Origin: an uncultured Alcanivorax sp.
GTDB lineage: Bacteria; Pseudomonadota; Gammaproteobacteria; Pseudomonadales; Alcanivoracaceae
Direction: 5' to 3'
NCBI GenBank assembly: GCA_913055795.1
Contig: CAJXLA010000005.1
Span: forward strand, 1-58,253
DNA: 58,253 nucleotides
A model generated the notes under the pieces. That model saw only the letters and a program-made list of their open reading frames with translations. It had not been told where the DNA came from and made no database searches. Every line of letters starts with the position of its first letter. The first letter of the stretch is position 1. Both the position numbers and the translations under genes were made by a program. Of this stretch, positions 1 through 8,231 are shown in pieces.

Positions 1-1
1 G

Positions 2-1120
2 CTAATGTGAAAGACGCAGATGTTCAACGAAGCCTGGGTTTTCAGATGGAAGAGTCTGCTCCAATTCTTGTCCCTGTACTGTTGTCGTGGCAACGAGTGT
101 GCCCGCACCCGATTGCTCACCGGCTTCCAGAGTAATCTCGGCGAGACCGTTCGCATCAGTTAGTGCGGTGCCTGCTTCGCTTGCAAAGCTTCCGACACTA
201 TTGGTTGTTTCGAAAGAAACGACCGTTCCCTTGACGGGGTTGCCATCCGGACCCGTGACGGTCGCCTGGACGTTGCCGGAGACCGATTCCGTGATAGGAT
301 CAGCCGCCGTGCCAATGGCGTTACCGCCTACATCAACCAAGTCGAGCGCGAGCTGATCAACAGCTCCACCGCCACCAGTTGTCCCGGCATTGACCTGAAA
401 ATCGATCGATTGTTGCAGCTGCTCACCATCAACCTCCGCCGTTGCGACCAGCGAACTCGCTCCGGTCCCTTCGCCAGCTCTGACCGTTATAGAAGCCACC
501 CCACTGTTATTGGTAACGGCACTCCCAGAGGCTGGGTCCAGAACGCCAACGCTGCCTTCTTGCCCTTGCAAGGAAAATTCCACGGCTTTTTGCTCTACCG
601 GATTCCCCTCCGGGCCAACCACAGTAGCTCTTGCTTCAGCGGGCGTTGATCCGGTAACCGGGTTTTCTGCGGTGCCAATGTCATTACCGTCGGCATCCAT
701 CAACGCCAAACCTATCGAGTTCGCTTCAAGCTCTTGATCGCCTTGGTTTGCGCTCTGCAGCTGATCATTACAAAGGATACGATCAGTGCTTGTTGGGTCC
801 GAGGACTCCAGATTGTTTTTACGATTAGTGCCAAACGCGCAGTTTGATGCTCCGCTGACGGACAGGCTGAGTTGGTAGTTTTCACTCGAAAGAAGTTCTT
901 GTTTAAAACTTTTCGTGGTGTTGCTATTAAATGTTAGATCGTCACTGGAAAAGCTAGCGCCTACGGAGACCGAATCCCCCGAGTCCAGGCCTTCAACGGA
1001 GACAGCGGGTTTGACCTCCTTGACGAGGTCTTCGCTGTCCGACCCCCCATTACAGGCCATCAGCCCGAAGGTCACGGCCAGGATAGCCAGGCTTTTCGTG
1101 AAAAGGTTTACGTTACCCAT
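2..1120 (-). CDS. Ig-like (Big_1/invasin-type) repeat lipoprotein, C-terminus possibly disrupted
   Basis: The 372-aa product starts with a lipoprotein signal (lipobox LMAC, Cys23), so it is probably a lipidated envelope protein. After a linker it carries two bacterial Ig-like units, at about residues 135-245 and 255-355. They share phrases such as A.VTGPDGNPV, LTDANGLAEITL and LVATT.V.G. Proteins of this type are usually surface or adhesion proteins; the function here is inferred. An AAGGTGA ribosome site precedes the ATG. The second unit departs from the first at its last strand: unit 1 ends QQSIDFQVNAG, unit 2 ends QTLPSENPG and stops 13 residues later. A neighbouring frame stays open to the window edge, so a frameshift or assembly indel is possible. 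Base composition looks lower in GC than the neighbours. Confidence 0.75.
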   Translation of the reverse strand: MGNVNLFTKSLAILAVTFGLMACNGGSDSEDLVKEVKPAVSVEGLDSGDSVSVGASFSSDDLTFNSNTTKSFKQELLSSENYQLSLSVSGASNCAFGTNRKNNLESSDPTSTDRILCNDQLQSANQGDQELEANSIGLALMDADGNDIGTAENPVTGSTPAEARATVVGPEGNPVEQKAVEFSLQGQEGSVGVLDPASGSAVTNNSGVASITVRAGEGTGASSLVATAEVDGEQLQQSIDFQVNAGTTGGGGAVDQLALDLVDVGGNAIGTAADPITESVSGNVQATVTGPDGNPVKGTVVSFETTNSVGSFASEAGTALTDANGLAEITLEAGEQSGAGTLVATTTVQGQELEQTLPSENPGFVEHLRLSH

Positions 1121-1228
1121 TTGTTCACCTTTTTGTGATTTGATCCGAAGCTTTTTAGCTTCTCTGCTCTAAATTTTTGTTTTTACGCATGGTGACACGC
1201 GGATCCCTTTGCAAGGGCCGCACCGGAA

Positions 1229-1747
1229 CTAGAAACGCCAGGATACACCGGCAGACGGCCCGCGCAGGGTGACATTGCCAATGTCGTAATAGCGCATGAA
1301 CTCCGCGTTGATCCCGAAGTGGTCACCCAGTTCAATATCCAGCCCCACACCCAGTGCAACGCCATCGGCGCTGGATGAACCGGTGCCGCCGGTGGGGCTG
1401 GTAACAGTGTCCTCGACTCTTGAGGGCCCGAGCGCCAGATAGGGTGAGAAAGCGCCCATTTCGTACCGGGCGCGGACCAGGGCCGTCAGGATATAGTCGT
1501 GTTCAAAACTGTAACCAAATTCTTCTGTAGCCTCCGGTGTCGTACCTACCCGTAGCTCGCTGGCGAAGTAATCATTCATGTCAGCACCCAGGCGCAAGAA
1601 GACTTCATCGGTCTCCAGCCTTTCGCTCTGCGCCCTGTAAAAGCGATTGTCCTGCTCGAGTTGAGCATAGTTGAGCCCCACCCAGCTCTCGGACCACGCC
1701 AGACCCGATACCGTGAGGCCCACAACCAATACAAGAATTCGTTTCAT
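1229..1747 (-). CDS. Outer-membrane beta-barrel protein
   Basis: A 172-aa protein with a Sec signal peptide (MKRILVLVVGL...GLAWS), alternating amphipathic strands and a C-terminal Phe (SWRF), as usual for outer-membrane barrels. Phrases such as SPYLALGPSRVED and GVGLDIELGDHFGINAEF resemble small OmpW/OmpX-like barrels in the porin-like beta-barrel superfamily. I chose the ATG at 1747 because it gives a clean signal peptide and has GGAG nine bases upstream. An in-frame ATG at 1798 overlaps the upstream stop codon (ATGA) and would add 17 residues, so translational coupling is possible. No substrate can be named. Confidence 0.75.
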   Translation of the reverse strand: MKRILVLVVGLTVSGLAWSESWVGLNYAQLEQDNRFYRAQSERLETDEVFLRLGADMNDYFASELRVGTTPEATEEFGYSFEHDYILTALVRARYEMGAFSPYLALGPSRVEDTVTSPTGGTGSSSADGVALGVGLDIELGDHFGINAEFMRYYDIGNVTLRGPSAGVSWRF

Positions 1748-1794
1748 TCTTACTTTCTCCATCGCCCTGGGGGAAAAGGCCTGGGCGGCCCCCT

Positions 1795-2220
1795 TCATTC
1801 TTGTTCGTCAGACCCGTCGGAGCCTTGTTGCTCGTCGGCCGCCTGCTGTTGCTGATTCGCTTCCGGATTGGCCTTGCGGGTGCGTTGCTCGATGCGGCGC
1901 TGTTGTTCCTGGGCCGGCGTACAGCCCAGGCACCGGCGGAAGGTGGCTTCCGCCGGTGCCAGCACCAGGGTTTCCGCTGCCTGTTTCTCACTGCCGCCCA
2001 GGATGCTGAACGGCAGGGTGGCGGTATAAATCGTCAGCCCCACGCCCGTGGCCAGCAGCAATGCGGGGCGCGCGAAAATGGCGTCACCGATGGTAGCCAG
2101 CTCTCCCGGTTCGTCGTCCACCAGACGCTGCTGGGCGCTGGAGACCGTCGGCGTCATGCCGGCGAGCATCAGGGAGAAGGCGAGTACGGAGCCCAGTACC
2201 GGGCGCTTGGCTCGCTGCAT
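1795..2220 (-). CDS. Small exported/membrane protein with Gln-rich tail
   Basis: A 141-aa protein with an N-terminal signal or anchor (about residues 7-28). A central hydrophobic stretch (about 42-75) contains ARPALLLATGVGL and ATLPFSILGG. A CLGC motif follows, then a charged Gln/Glu-rich tail. The layout resembles a family of about 130-aa gammaproteobacterial proteins sometimes labelled multidrug transporter without evidence. I would treat it as an uncharacterised inner-membrane or periplasmic protein. Its stop overlaps an in-frame ATG of the downstream barrel gene, so the two are probably co-transcribed. Confidence 0.65.
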   Translation of the reverse strand: MQRAKRPVLGSVLAFSLMLAGMTPTVSSAQQRLVDDEPGELATIGDAIFARPALLLATGVGLTIYTATLPFSILGGSEKQAAETLVLAPAEATFRRCLGCTPAQEQQRRIEQRTRKANPEANQQQQAADEQQGSDGSDEQE

Positions 2221-2359
2221 GGTCGTGTCCTCTTGGTTCTTATAGTTAAAGTACTGCTGCCATTGTGGCCGCTAAGTATCTAATATTCCGTCGATTGAAT
2301 CCTAATCTACACGTTTCGCCCACCCCGGGCAATACCCCGCGAGCCGGCCATTGGCGCCG

Positions 2360-3169
2360 TCAACGCTGACAACGGGGGCAATAGACGGTGCCGCGCTGGC
2401 CGTGGCGTACGGCGCGCAGGGTTCGTCCGCACGAGCGGCAGGGCTCGCCGCCACGCCCATAGACGGTGAGCTGCTGGCGGAAATAGCCCGGCGCGCCGCC
2501 CGCGCCGGCGAAATCCCGCAGGGTGGTGCCGCCCACCTCGATGGCCTCGCCCAGCACCGCGCGAATGGTGTCCGCCAGCAAACCATAACGCTTGCGACTG
2601 ATCCGGCCCGCCGCGCGTGCCGGGTGGATGCCCGCACGGAAGAGACTTTCCTGCGCATAGATATTGCCCACGCCCACCAGAATACCGGCATCCATGATGA
2701 AGTCCTTCACCGCCCGTCGCCGGCCCCGCGCCTTGCGATAGAACCATTCCCCATCCACACCCGGGTCCCAGGGTTCGGGCCCCAGCTTGTCCAGCAATGG
2801 ATGGCGGTCCGGCTCGCTGGTCCACAACGCCGCGCCGAAGCGGCGCGGATCGCGCAGGCGCAGGGCGCGGCCGGAATCGAGCACGAGGTCCAGATGATCG
2901 TGCTTGTCCGGCGGTGTATCGGCGACCACCACGCGTAGACTACCGGACATCCCCAGGTGCAGGAGCAACTGGCCTGAGTCCAGATCCAGCAGGAGGAATT
3001 TGGCTCGCCGGCGCACGCCCCGCACGGGTTCGTCGCCCAGTTGCCGGATTTCGTCGGCTATGGGCCAGCGCAGCCGGGGCTCACGCACCCGGGCGCAGAC
3101 CAGGGTCCGGCCTTCCAGCCAGGGGGCAATGCCGCGGCGAGTGGTTTCAACTTCGGGCAGCTCGGGCAT
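2360..3169 (-). CDS. mutM: Formamidopyrimidine-DNA glycosylase (Fpg/MutM)
   Basis: A bifunctional glycosylase/AP lyase that removes 8-oxoguanine and formamidopyrimidines. The 269-aa protein starts MPELPEVET, giving the catalytic N-terminal Pro and the following Glu. It has the conserved Lys loop (RRAKFLLLDL), a helix-two-turn-helix region (VGVGNIYAQESLFRAGIHP) and a C-terminal zinc finger of two CxxC pairs (CRSCG and CPRCQR). Length is typical and all key residues are present. It is divergent from the HyuA-type gene with 62 bp between the starts. Confidence 0.97.
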   Translation of the reverse strand: MPELPEVETTRRGIAPWLEGRTLVCARVREPRLRWPIADEIRQLGDEPVRGVRRRAKFLLLDLDSGQLLLHLGMSGSLRVVVADTPPDKHDHLDLVLDSGRALRLRDPRRFGAALWTSEPDRHPLLDKLGPEPWDPGVDGEWFYRKARGRRRAVKDFIMDAGILVGVGNIYAQESLFRAGIHPARAAGRISRKRYGLLADTIRAVLGEAIEVGGTTLRDFAGAGGAPGYFRQQLTVYGRGGEPCRSCGRTLRAVRHGQRGTVYCPRCQR

Positions 3170-3231
3170 GACGGCCTTGGCGGGTGCTATGATCGGGCGC
3201 CGATTGTAGCGCAGCCAGCGAGAACACAGCG

Positions 3232-5202
3232 ATGACAGCCTGTCTGGGGATTGATACGGGCGGCACTTTTACCGATTTCGTGCTGCTGGAGCCCGATCGA
3301 GTCCGCACCCACAAGGTGCTGTCCTCGCCCGAGGCGCCGGAAGAAGCCATCCTGCTCGGCGTTCGGGAGATGGGGCTGGAGCAGGCCATGGCCGACGGCG
3401 AGCTGGTGATCGTGCACGGCACCACCGTGGCCACCAATGCGGTGCTGGAAGGCCGGGGGGCACGCACCGTGTTCGTCACCAACAGCGGCCTGGAGGAGCT
3501 GCTGCTGATCGGGCGTCAGACCCGGCCCGCGCTCTATGATCTCTGCCCGCCGGCCCGCGCGCACGAACTGGAACCGGATCTGATGCTGGGCGTGGAAACC
3601 CGTCTGGATTCCGGGGGCACGGAGGTGGTGCCGCTGACCGACAAGGCCATTGATCGGCTGGTGCAACGCTTGCGCGCACGCGAGCCCGAAGCCGTCGCCA
3701 TCAATCTGCTGTTCAGCTATCTCAACGACGACGCGGAGCGCCGGCTGGCGGATGCGCTGGAAGCCGAGGGTCTGTTTGTATGTCGCTCGTCGGAGGTGCT
3801 TGCGGTGGCGGGCGAATATGAACGCGGGGTCGCCACCTGGCTGAACGCACGGCTGGGGCCGGGCGTATCCCGGTACATTCGTCGGCTTGATGAAAGCACC
3901 GGCGCGGCGCCGCTGAGCATCATGCAATCCCATGGCGGCACCATTGGCGCCACGGCGGCGGGCGAACAAGCGGTCAATCTGTTGCTCTCCGGCCCGGCCG
4001 GGGGCCTGTGCGCGGCCCGGCAGCTGGGCGACGAACTGGGCACCGACCGGCTTATGACCTTCGACATGGGCGGCACTTCGACGGACGTGGCCCTGATCGA
4101 CGGCGATTTCCGACGCACGCTGGAAGGACGGGTGGGCCCCTGGCCCGTGGCGGTGCCCATGGTGGACATGCACACCATCGGCGCCGGCGGCGGCTCCCTG
4201 GCCCGGCTGGATGAGGCGGGCATGCTGCATGTGGGCCCGCAATCCGCCGGCGCCGATCCGGGCCCGGCCTGCTACAACCGGGGCGGTACCGAACCCACCG
4301 TGACCGATGCCAACCTGATGCTGGGACGTCTACAGCCCGACTATGCGCTGGGCGGGGGGCTGGAACTGTCCGGGGAGGCCGGCGAAGGGGCGGTGACGGC
4401 GCTGGCGGCGCAAGCCGGACTCACCCCGGAACAGGCCGCCAGCGGCATTCTGGATCTGGCTAATGATCACATGGCCCAGGCCCTGCGCGTGATTTCCATT
4501 CAGAAGGGCTACGACCCGGCGGATTTCACCCTGGTGAGCTTCGGCGGTGCCGGCGGGCTCCATGTTTGCGCGCTGGCGGAAGCGCTGGGCATGCACCGGG
4601 CGGCCGTACCCGCCAACAGCGGTGTATTGTCCGCCCAGGGGCTCGCCCGGGCGCCGCGCCAGCGCGAGCTGATCCAGGCCCTGCCCGCCCACGCCGATGC
4701 GGATACCGTGCAACGGCTGGCCATCACGCTTACCACGACCGGGGAAGAACAGCTGCGCGCCGAAGGCGTCACCGACGCGATCGACAGCCACTGGTTCGTG
4801 GATCTGCGCTATCAGGGCCAGTCCTTTCATCTGGACATTCCCTGGGATGGCGACATGACCGCCGCCGAAGCGGCGTTTCATGAAAAGCACGAACAGCGCT
4901 ATGGCCACCGCCTGGAACTGCCCGTGGAGTGGGTGCATGTGCGCGTGCGTCTCGTGGCGCGGCAAAGCACCACGGCGTTGCCGGCACTGACCGAACGCCC
5001 GGACGGCTCGCCCTCCGCCCGGGTCGCCATGGCCGGTCAGCAGGACCCGGTCACCGTATTCGAGCGCGAGCGGCTGGCACCGGGGCAGACCCTGTCCGGA
5101 CCCGCGCTGATCTGCGAGCCGGTTGCCACCACCTGGCTGGCGCCGGGGTGGTCCCTGGAAGTCAGTACCGCCGGTCACCTTTTGTTGTTCCGCCGACATT
5201 AG
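3232..5202 (+). CDS. Hydantoinase/oxoprolinase A-type protein (HyuA family), orphan
   Basis: A 656-aa protein of the ATP-dependent hydantoinase A / 5-oxoprolinase family. It has the N-terminal ASKHA-like phosphate loop (GIDTGGTFTDFVLL), the GTTVATNAVLEG motif, MTFDMGGTSTDVALIDG, and a GAGGGSLA...GP.SAGADPGPACY core. These enzymes normally need a HyuB partner to open hydantoin, oxoproline or related rings. No HyuB gene is adjacent: the next gene is a desaturase 87 bp downstream. The substrate cannot be predicted, and a stand-alone role or a distant hyuB is possible. The stop codon TAG is followed by CAGGCTGTT, which matches the end of the inverted-repeat element at 36168. Confidence 0.88.
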   Translation: MTACLGIDTGGTFTDFVLLEPDRVRTHKVLSSPEAPEEAILLGVREMGLEQAMADGELVIVHGTTVATNAVLEGRGARTVFVTNSGLEELLLIGRQTRPALYDLCPPARAHELEPDLMLGVETRLDSGGTEVVPLTDKAIDRLVQRLRAREPEAVAINLLFSYLNDDAERRLADALEAEGLFVCRSSEVLAVAGEYERGVATWLNARLGPGVSRYIRRLDESTGAAPLSIMQSHGGTIGATAAGEQAVNLLLSGPAGGLCAARQLGDELGTDRLMTFDMGGTSTDVALIDGDFRRTLEGRVGPWPVAVPMVDMHTIGAGGGSLARLDEAGMLHVGPQSAGADPGPACYNRGGTEPTVTDANLMLGRLQPDYALGGGLELSGEAGEGAVTALAAQAGLTPEQAASGILDLANDHMAQALRVISIQKGYDPADFTLVSFGGAGGLHVCALAEALGMHRAAVPANSGVLSAQGLARAPRQRELIQALPAHADADTVQRLAITLTTTGEEQLRAEGVTDAIDSHWFVDLRYQGQSFHLDIPWDGDMTAAEAAFHEKHEQRYGHRLELPVEWVHVRVRLVARQSTTALPALTERPDGSPSARVAMAGQQDPVTVFERERLAPGQTLSGPALICEPVATTWLAPGWSLEVSTAGHLLLFRRH

Positions 5203-5289
5203 CAGGCTGTTTCCATCTGTACGGACCTTTCATTCAAATTTAAAATGGATAGTCTTTGATCAATATCGAAGAGTGGGCTGGACGCAATA

Positions 5290-6474
5290 ATGACGATCCT
5301 GAATGGTTTATTCGCGCCCTCCTGGGTGGAACTGGTATTGATTACGCTGGGCATGACGCATGTGACCATTGTCGCGGTCACGGTCTATCTTCACCGTTAT
5401 TCCGCGCACCGCTCGCTGGAGCTGCACCCGGCGGTGCGGCATTTCTTCCGTTTCTGGCTCTGGCTGACGACGGGCATGAACACCCGGGCCTGGACCGCCA
5501 TTCACCGCAAACACCATGCCCGCTGCGAAACCGAGAACGACCCCCACAGCCCCCAGATCCTGGGCATCGGCAAGGTGCTGGGCGAAGGCGCGGAGTTGTA
5601 CAAGACGGAAGCGGGCAATGAACAGACGCTGGCACAGTACGGTGCCGGCTGCCCGGACGACTGGCTTGAACGCAATCTTTACAGCCGCTTCCAGAGCCGG
5701 GGCATTGTATTGATGCTCGCGATTGATTTGCTCTGTTTCGGTGTCATCGGGCTCACTGTCTGGGCGGTGCAAATGCTCTGGATCCCCGTTTTTGCCGCCG
5801 GGGTGATCAATGGTGTGGGCCACTACTGGGGCTACCGCAATTTCGAATGCGCCGACGCCTCGCGCAACATCGGCCCGCTGGGGCTGCTTATCGGCGGCGA
5901 GGAGCTGCACAACAACCACCATACCTATCCCACCTCCGCCAAACTGTCGGTTCGCGCCTTCGAATTCGACGTGGGCTGGTTCTGGATTCGGACCCTGGAG
6001 ACGCTGCGGCTGGCGAAAGCCAAACGTACGCCGCCGGTGCCACAGTATGAGCAGCAGAAGTCCACCATCGATCTGGACACCCTGCGCGCGCTGGCGCACA
6101 ACCGCTTCCAGGTCATGGCCCGCTACCGGCGGGAGGTCATCCGGCCCGTGTTGCGCGAGGAAAAGGCCCGGGCCTCGGCGGCCGCGCGGGGCGCGATCCG
6201 GCGGGCGAAATCGGTGTTCTGGCGCAACGAACGCCTGCTCGGCGAACGGGAACAACGCCGGCTGGAGCGCGCCCGGGCCTACAGCGAACGCCTGGAAGCC
6301 ATCTATCAGTACCGGCTGCGCCTGCAGCAGATCTGGTCGCGCACCAGTCAGAGCTCCACGGAAACGCTGGACGCCCTGCGCCAGTGGTGCCGGGATGCCG
6401 AGCAGAGCGGTATCGACGCGCTGGAGGATTTCGCCCGGCAACTGCGCGCCTATACCACGCGCGCGTCGGACTAG
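5290..6474 (+). CDS. Acyl-CoA/acyl-lipid delta-9-type fatty acid desaturase
   Basis: A 394-aa membrane di-iron desaturase. The three His boxes are HRYSAH (35-40), HRKHH (72-76) and HNNHH (about 207-211). Hydrophobic segments lie at about 10-33, 52-66 and 140-175. The C-terminal 120 residues are highly charged and helical (many Arg/Glu) and probably cytoplasmic. That tail and the length resemble the Pseudomonas DesA/DesB class that introduces double bonds into saturated acyl chains. It probably adjusts membrane fluidity or supplies unsaturated chains for storage lipid. Its TAG stop lies in the first bases of the repeat that starts at 6471. Confidence 0.9.
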   Translation: MTILNGLFAPSWVELVLITLGMTHVTIVAVTVYLHRYSAHRSLELHPAVRHFFRFWLWLTTGMNTRAWTAIHRKHHARCETENDPHSPQILGIGKVLGEGAELYKTEAGNEQTLAQYGAGCPDDWLERNLYSRFQSRGIVLMLAIDLLCFGVIGLTVWAVQMLWIPVFAAGVINGVGHYWGYRNFECADASRNIGPLGLLIGGEELHNNHHTYPTSAKLSVRAFEFDVGWFWIRTLETLRLAKAKRTPPVPQYEQQKSTIDLDTLRALAHNRFQVMARYRREVIRPVLREEKARASAAARGAIRRAKSVFWRNERLLGEREQRRLERARAYSERLEAIYQYRLRLQQIWSRTSQSSTETLDALRQWCRDAEQSGIDALEDFARQLRAYTTRASD

Positions 6475-6700
6475 CAGACGAGTAGAGCCCCTTGCGCGCG
6501 CCGGCTTTCAGGCTGGTGCGCAATCGAGGCGCCGTTTTGAAGGCGGGCTCGGTCTCGCCTTCAAAACGGCACCCGTGAGTGCGGGCCAGCCTGAAAGCCC
6601 CCGCGCGCGGCCTGAAGTGCCCATCTGCTGCACCTTGTCGCTGGGAAAGGCAAGCACCCTGCCCGTCGCAACCAGCCACACCTGCTGCACGCTTCAGGCC
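6471..6700. repeat. Dispersed structured repeat, copy 1 (degenerate left end, no clear right end)
   Basis: This stretch aligns along its length with 36168-36433. Both contain GCTTTCA.GCTGGT.CGCAATCGAGGCG, then GTTTTGAAGGCGGG or its variant, a GCGGGCCAGCC arm, TGCCCATCTGCTGCAC, and CTGCACGCTTCAGGCC. Nested stems are visible: a perfect 15-bp stem (6531-6545 with 6556-6570) inside a 14-bp stem (6503-6516 with 6586-6599). The left end (CTAGCAG) overlaps the stop codon of the desaturase gene; the right terminal repeat seen in copy 2 is not recognisable here. It carries no credible gene. It fills most of the 400-bp gap before rpmB. Origin and function are unknown. Confidence 0.8.
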
Positions 6701-6772
6701 GGTTTCGGGCTCACCCGTGCCTGGAAATCCGTGGCTCGCTCAGGCTCATGTGTCGTTGGACAATGCTGCATC

Positions 6773-6801
6773 TTGTACCCGGGCCCGGGTTCTGGTATAA
6801 A
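6773..6801 (+). promoter_or_regulatory. Probable sigma-70 promoter of rpmB-rpmG
   Basis: A -35 box TTGTAC (6773-6778) and a -10 box TATAAA (6796-6801) are separated by exactly 17 bp. They lie about 75 bp upstream of the rpmB start and just beyond the dispersed repeat. The match to consensus is good, and strong expression is expected for ribosomal protein genes. Confidence 0.7.
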
Positions 6802-6875
6802 ACGCAGCCCCTTGAGGCCCCACGCCGGGCGCGGGCCGGACCACCGGCCGGAACAACATGATCGGGAGCTCAACA

Positions 6876-7112
6876 ATGTCCAAGGTTTGCCAGGTTACCG
6901 GCAAGCGTCCTCTCGCCGGTAATCACGTTTCGCACGCGAACAACAAGGTGAAGCGCCGGTTCGAGCCGAATCTGCACTATCATCGCTTCTGGGTCGACAG
7001 CGAAAACCGCTTCGTGCGTCTGCGGGTGTCCTCCAAGGGGATGCGCATCATCGACAAGCAGGGCATTGAGCAGGTAATCGCCGATATCCGCGCACGCGGG
7101 GAAAAAGTCTAG
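6876..7112 (+). CDS. rpmB: 50S ribosomal protein L28 (bL28)
   Basis: A 78-aa protein beginning [12 protein letters not shown] and containing [15 protein letters not shown] and [12 protein letters not shown], all diagnostic of bL28. The start at 6876 is preceded by GGGAG; an in-frame ATG at 6858 would add six residues not seen in the family. It lies 9 bp before rpmG, the usual L28-L33 pair, and is transcribed from the promoter at 6773. Confidence 0.98.
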   Translation: MSKVCQVTGKRPLAGNHVSHANNKVKRRFEPNLHYHRFWVDSENRFVRLRVSSKGMRIIDKQGIEQVIADIRARGEKV

Positions 7113-7121
7113 GAGAACAGC

Positions 7122-7292
7122 ATGGCCGCCAATCCCATTCGTGAAAAGATCCGCCTGGTGTCCACCGCCGACACCGGCTATTTCTATACGACCACCAAGA
7201 ACAAGCGTACCCATCCGGAAAAGATGGAAACCAAGAAGTTCGACCCGGTGGCCCGCAAGCACGTCACCTTCAAGGAAGCCAAGATCAAATAG
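7122..7292 (+). CDS. rpmG: 50S ribosomal protein L33 (bL33)
   Basis: A 56-aa protein, [19 protein letters not shown] followed by [20 protein letters not shown], ending FKEAKIK: standard bL33. An AGGAG ribosome site lies directly upstream, in the 9-bp gap after rpmB. It lacks the paired CxxC zinc motifs of the zinc-containing form of L33. An intrinsic terminator follows at 7319. Confidence 0.98.
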   Translation: MAANPIREKIRLVSTADTGYFYTTTKNKRTHPEKMETKKFDPVARKHVTFKEAKIK

Positions 7293-7318
7293 GCGTGTCG
7301 GCGCCCGATCCGCTCCCG

Positions 7319-7346
7319 AAAACCCGGCCTTCGTGCCGGGTTTTTT
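7319..7346 (+). terminator. Intrinsic terminator of rpmB-rpmG
   Basis: The stem ACCCGGC/GCCGGGT with loop CTTCGT is followed by a run of six T. It lies 27 bp after the rpmG stop. The upstream A-run would also let it work weakly on the other strand. Confidence 0.9.
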
Positions 7347-7350
7347 GTGT

Positions 7351-7465
7351 TGAGGCGCGAGGCGCGAGGCGCGAGGCGCGAGGCGCGGCTCAGGGTGAGG
7401 CAGAGCGACTCCGGGTCAACTCTTTTTGTGTGCTCGCCCCTCGTTCCTCGCACCTCGCCCCTTTT
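7351..7465. repeat. Purine/pyrimidine-armed inverted repeat A (rpmG/radC junction)
   Basis: The left arm is about five tandem copies of the heptamer GAGGCGC (7352-7386). The right arm near 7433-7463 reads CTCGCCCCTCGTTCCTCGCACC and then CTCGCCCC. Its reverse complement is again a run of GCGAGG-type heptamers, so the two arms form a long imperfect hairpin around about 45 bases. It lies between the rpmG terminator and the radC stop codon, which it abuts. The layout matches elements at 20625, 41103 and 45041, although the repeat unit differs and no compact GC-rich core hairpin is obvious here. Confidence 0.7.
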
Positions 7466-8138
7466 AAACCCATCCCCGCTCCGCCAGCGAATCCCAGCCG
7501 CCGTCGCCGATCACCAGGTGATCCAGCACGCGCACGTCCACCAGCGCCAGCGCATCCACCAGGCGGCGGGTAATGGAGCGGTCCGATTCGCTGGGCTCCG
7601 CAACGCCCGAGGGGTGATTGTGCGCCAGGATAATGGCGGCGGCATTGTGCTCCAGGCAGCGCCGGACCACCTCGCGCGGGTGCACGGCGGCGCCGTCAAT
7701 GGTGCCGCGGAACAGCTCCTCGAAACCCAGGACCCGGTGCTTGTTGTCCAGAAAAAGACAACCGAAGACCTCGTGCGGATAGGCACGCAACCGCGCCATC
7801 AGAAAACGGCCCGCGTCCTCCGGACGGGTGAGGGTGGCCTCGCGCTCCATTTCCTCGGCCAGCCAGCGCCGGCCCAGTTCCAGGGCTGCCTGGAGCAGGG
7901 CAATGCGCGCGGTGCCCATCCCCGGCAGCTTTTGCAGTCGGGTAACGGGGGCGTCCAGCAGCGCGCGCAAGCTGCCGAACTCCGCCAGCATCCGGCGCGC
8001 GAGATCCACCGCCGTGGTGCCGGGCACGCCGGTGCGCAGAAAAATCGCCAGGAGTTCGGCGTCGCTGAGGCTCTGTGCGCCCCGTTCAAGGAGTTTCTCG
8101 CGCGGCCGCTCAGCGCTGGGCCAGTCCGATATGGCCAT
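7464..8138 (-). CDS. radC: RadC family JAB-domain protein
   Basis: A 224-aa protein with an N-terminal helix-hairpin-helix part ([18 protein letters not shown], about 65-85). A C-terminal JAB/MPN metallo-domain carries the HNHPSG.AEPSESD motif, with an upstream conserved Glu in [10 protein letters not shown]. RadC was once linked to DNA repair, but its biochemical role is unsettled. It is divergent from coaBC, 93 bp away. Its TAA abuts repeat A, so the repeat probably forms the end of its transcript. Confidence 0.95.
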   Translation of the reverse strand: MAISDWPSAERPREKLLERGAQSLSDAELLAIFLRTGVPGTTAVDLARRMLAEFGSLRALLDAPVTRLQKLPGMGTARIALLQAALELGRRWLAEEMEREATLTRPEDAGRFLMARLRAYPHEVFGCLFLDNKHRVLGFEELFRGTIDGAAVHPREVVRRCLEHNAAAIILAHNHPSGVAEPSESDRSITRRLVDALALVDVRVLDHLVIGDGGWDSLAERGWV

Positions 8139-8231
8139 GATTCGTCCCTGTGTCAGTGTGTGGTCACTACGCTTCGGCGCCGGGCAGTGCTACCCTAGGC
8201 CCCTCCTGCGGAACGGCAAAGTTAACCCATA

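Noticed and set aside
1160-1228. A terminator for the beta-barrel gene near GGATCCCTTTGCAAGGGCC
   Set aside because: The stem is short, and on the transcribed strand it is followed by A-rich rather than T-rich sequence.
7351-7465. Tandem GAGGCGC units as a CRISPR array
   Set aside because: The unit is 7 bp with no spacers; it is one arm of an inverted repeat.
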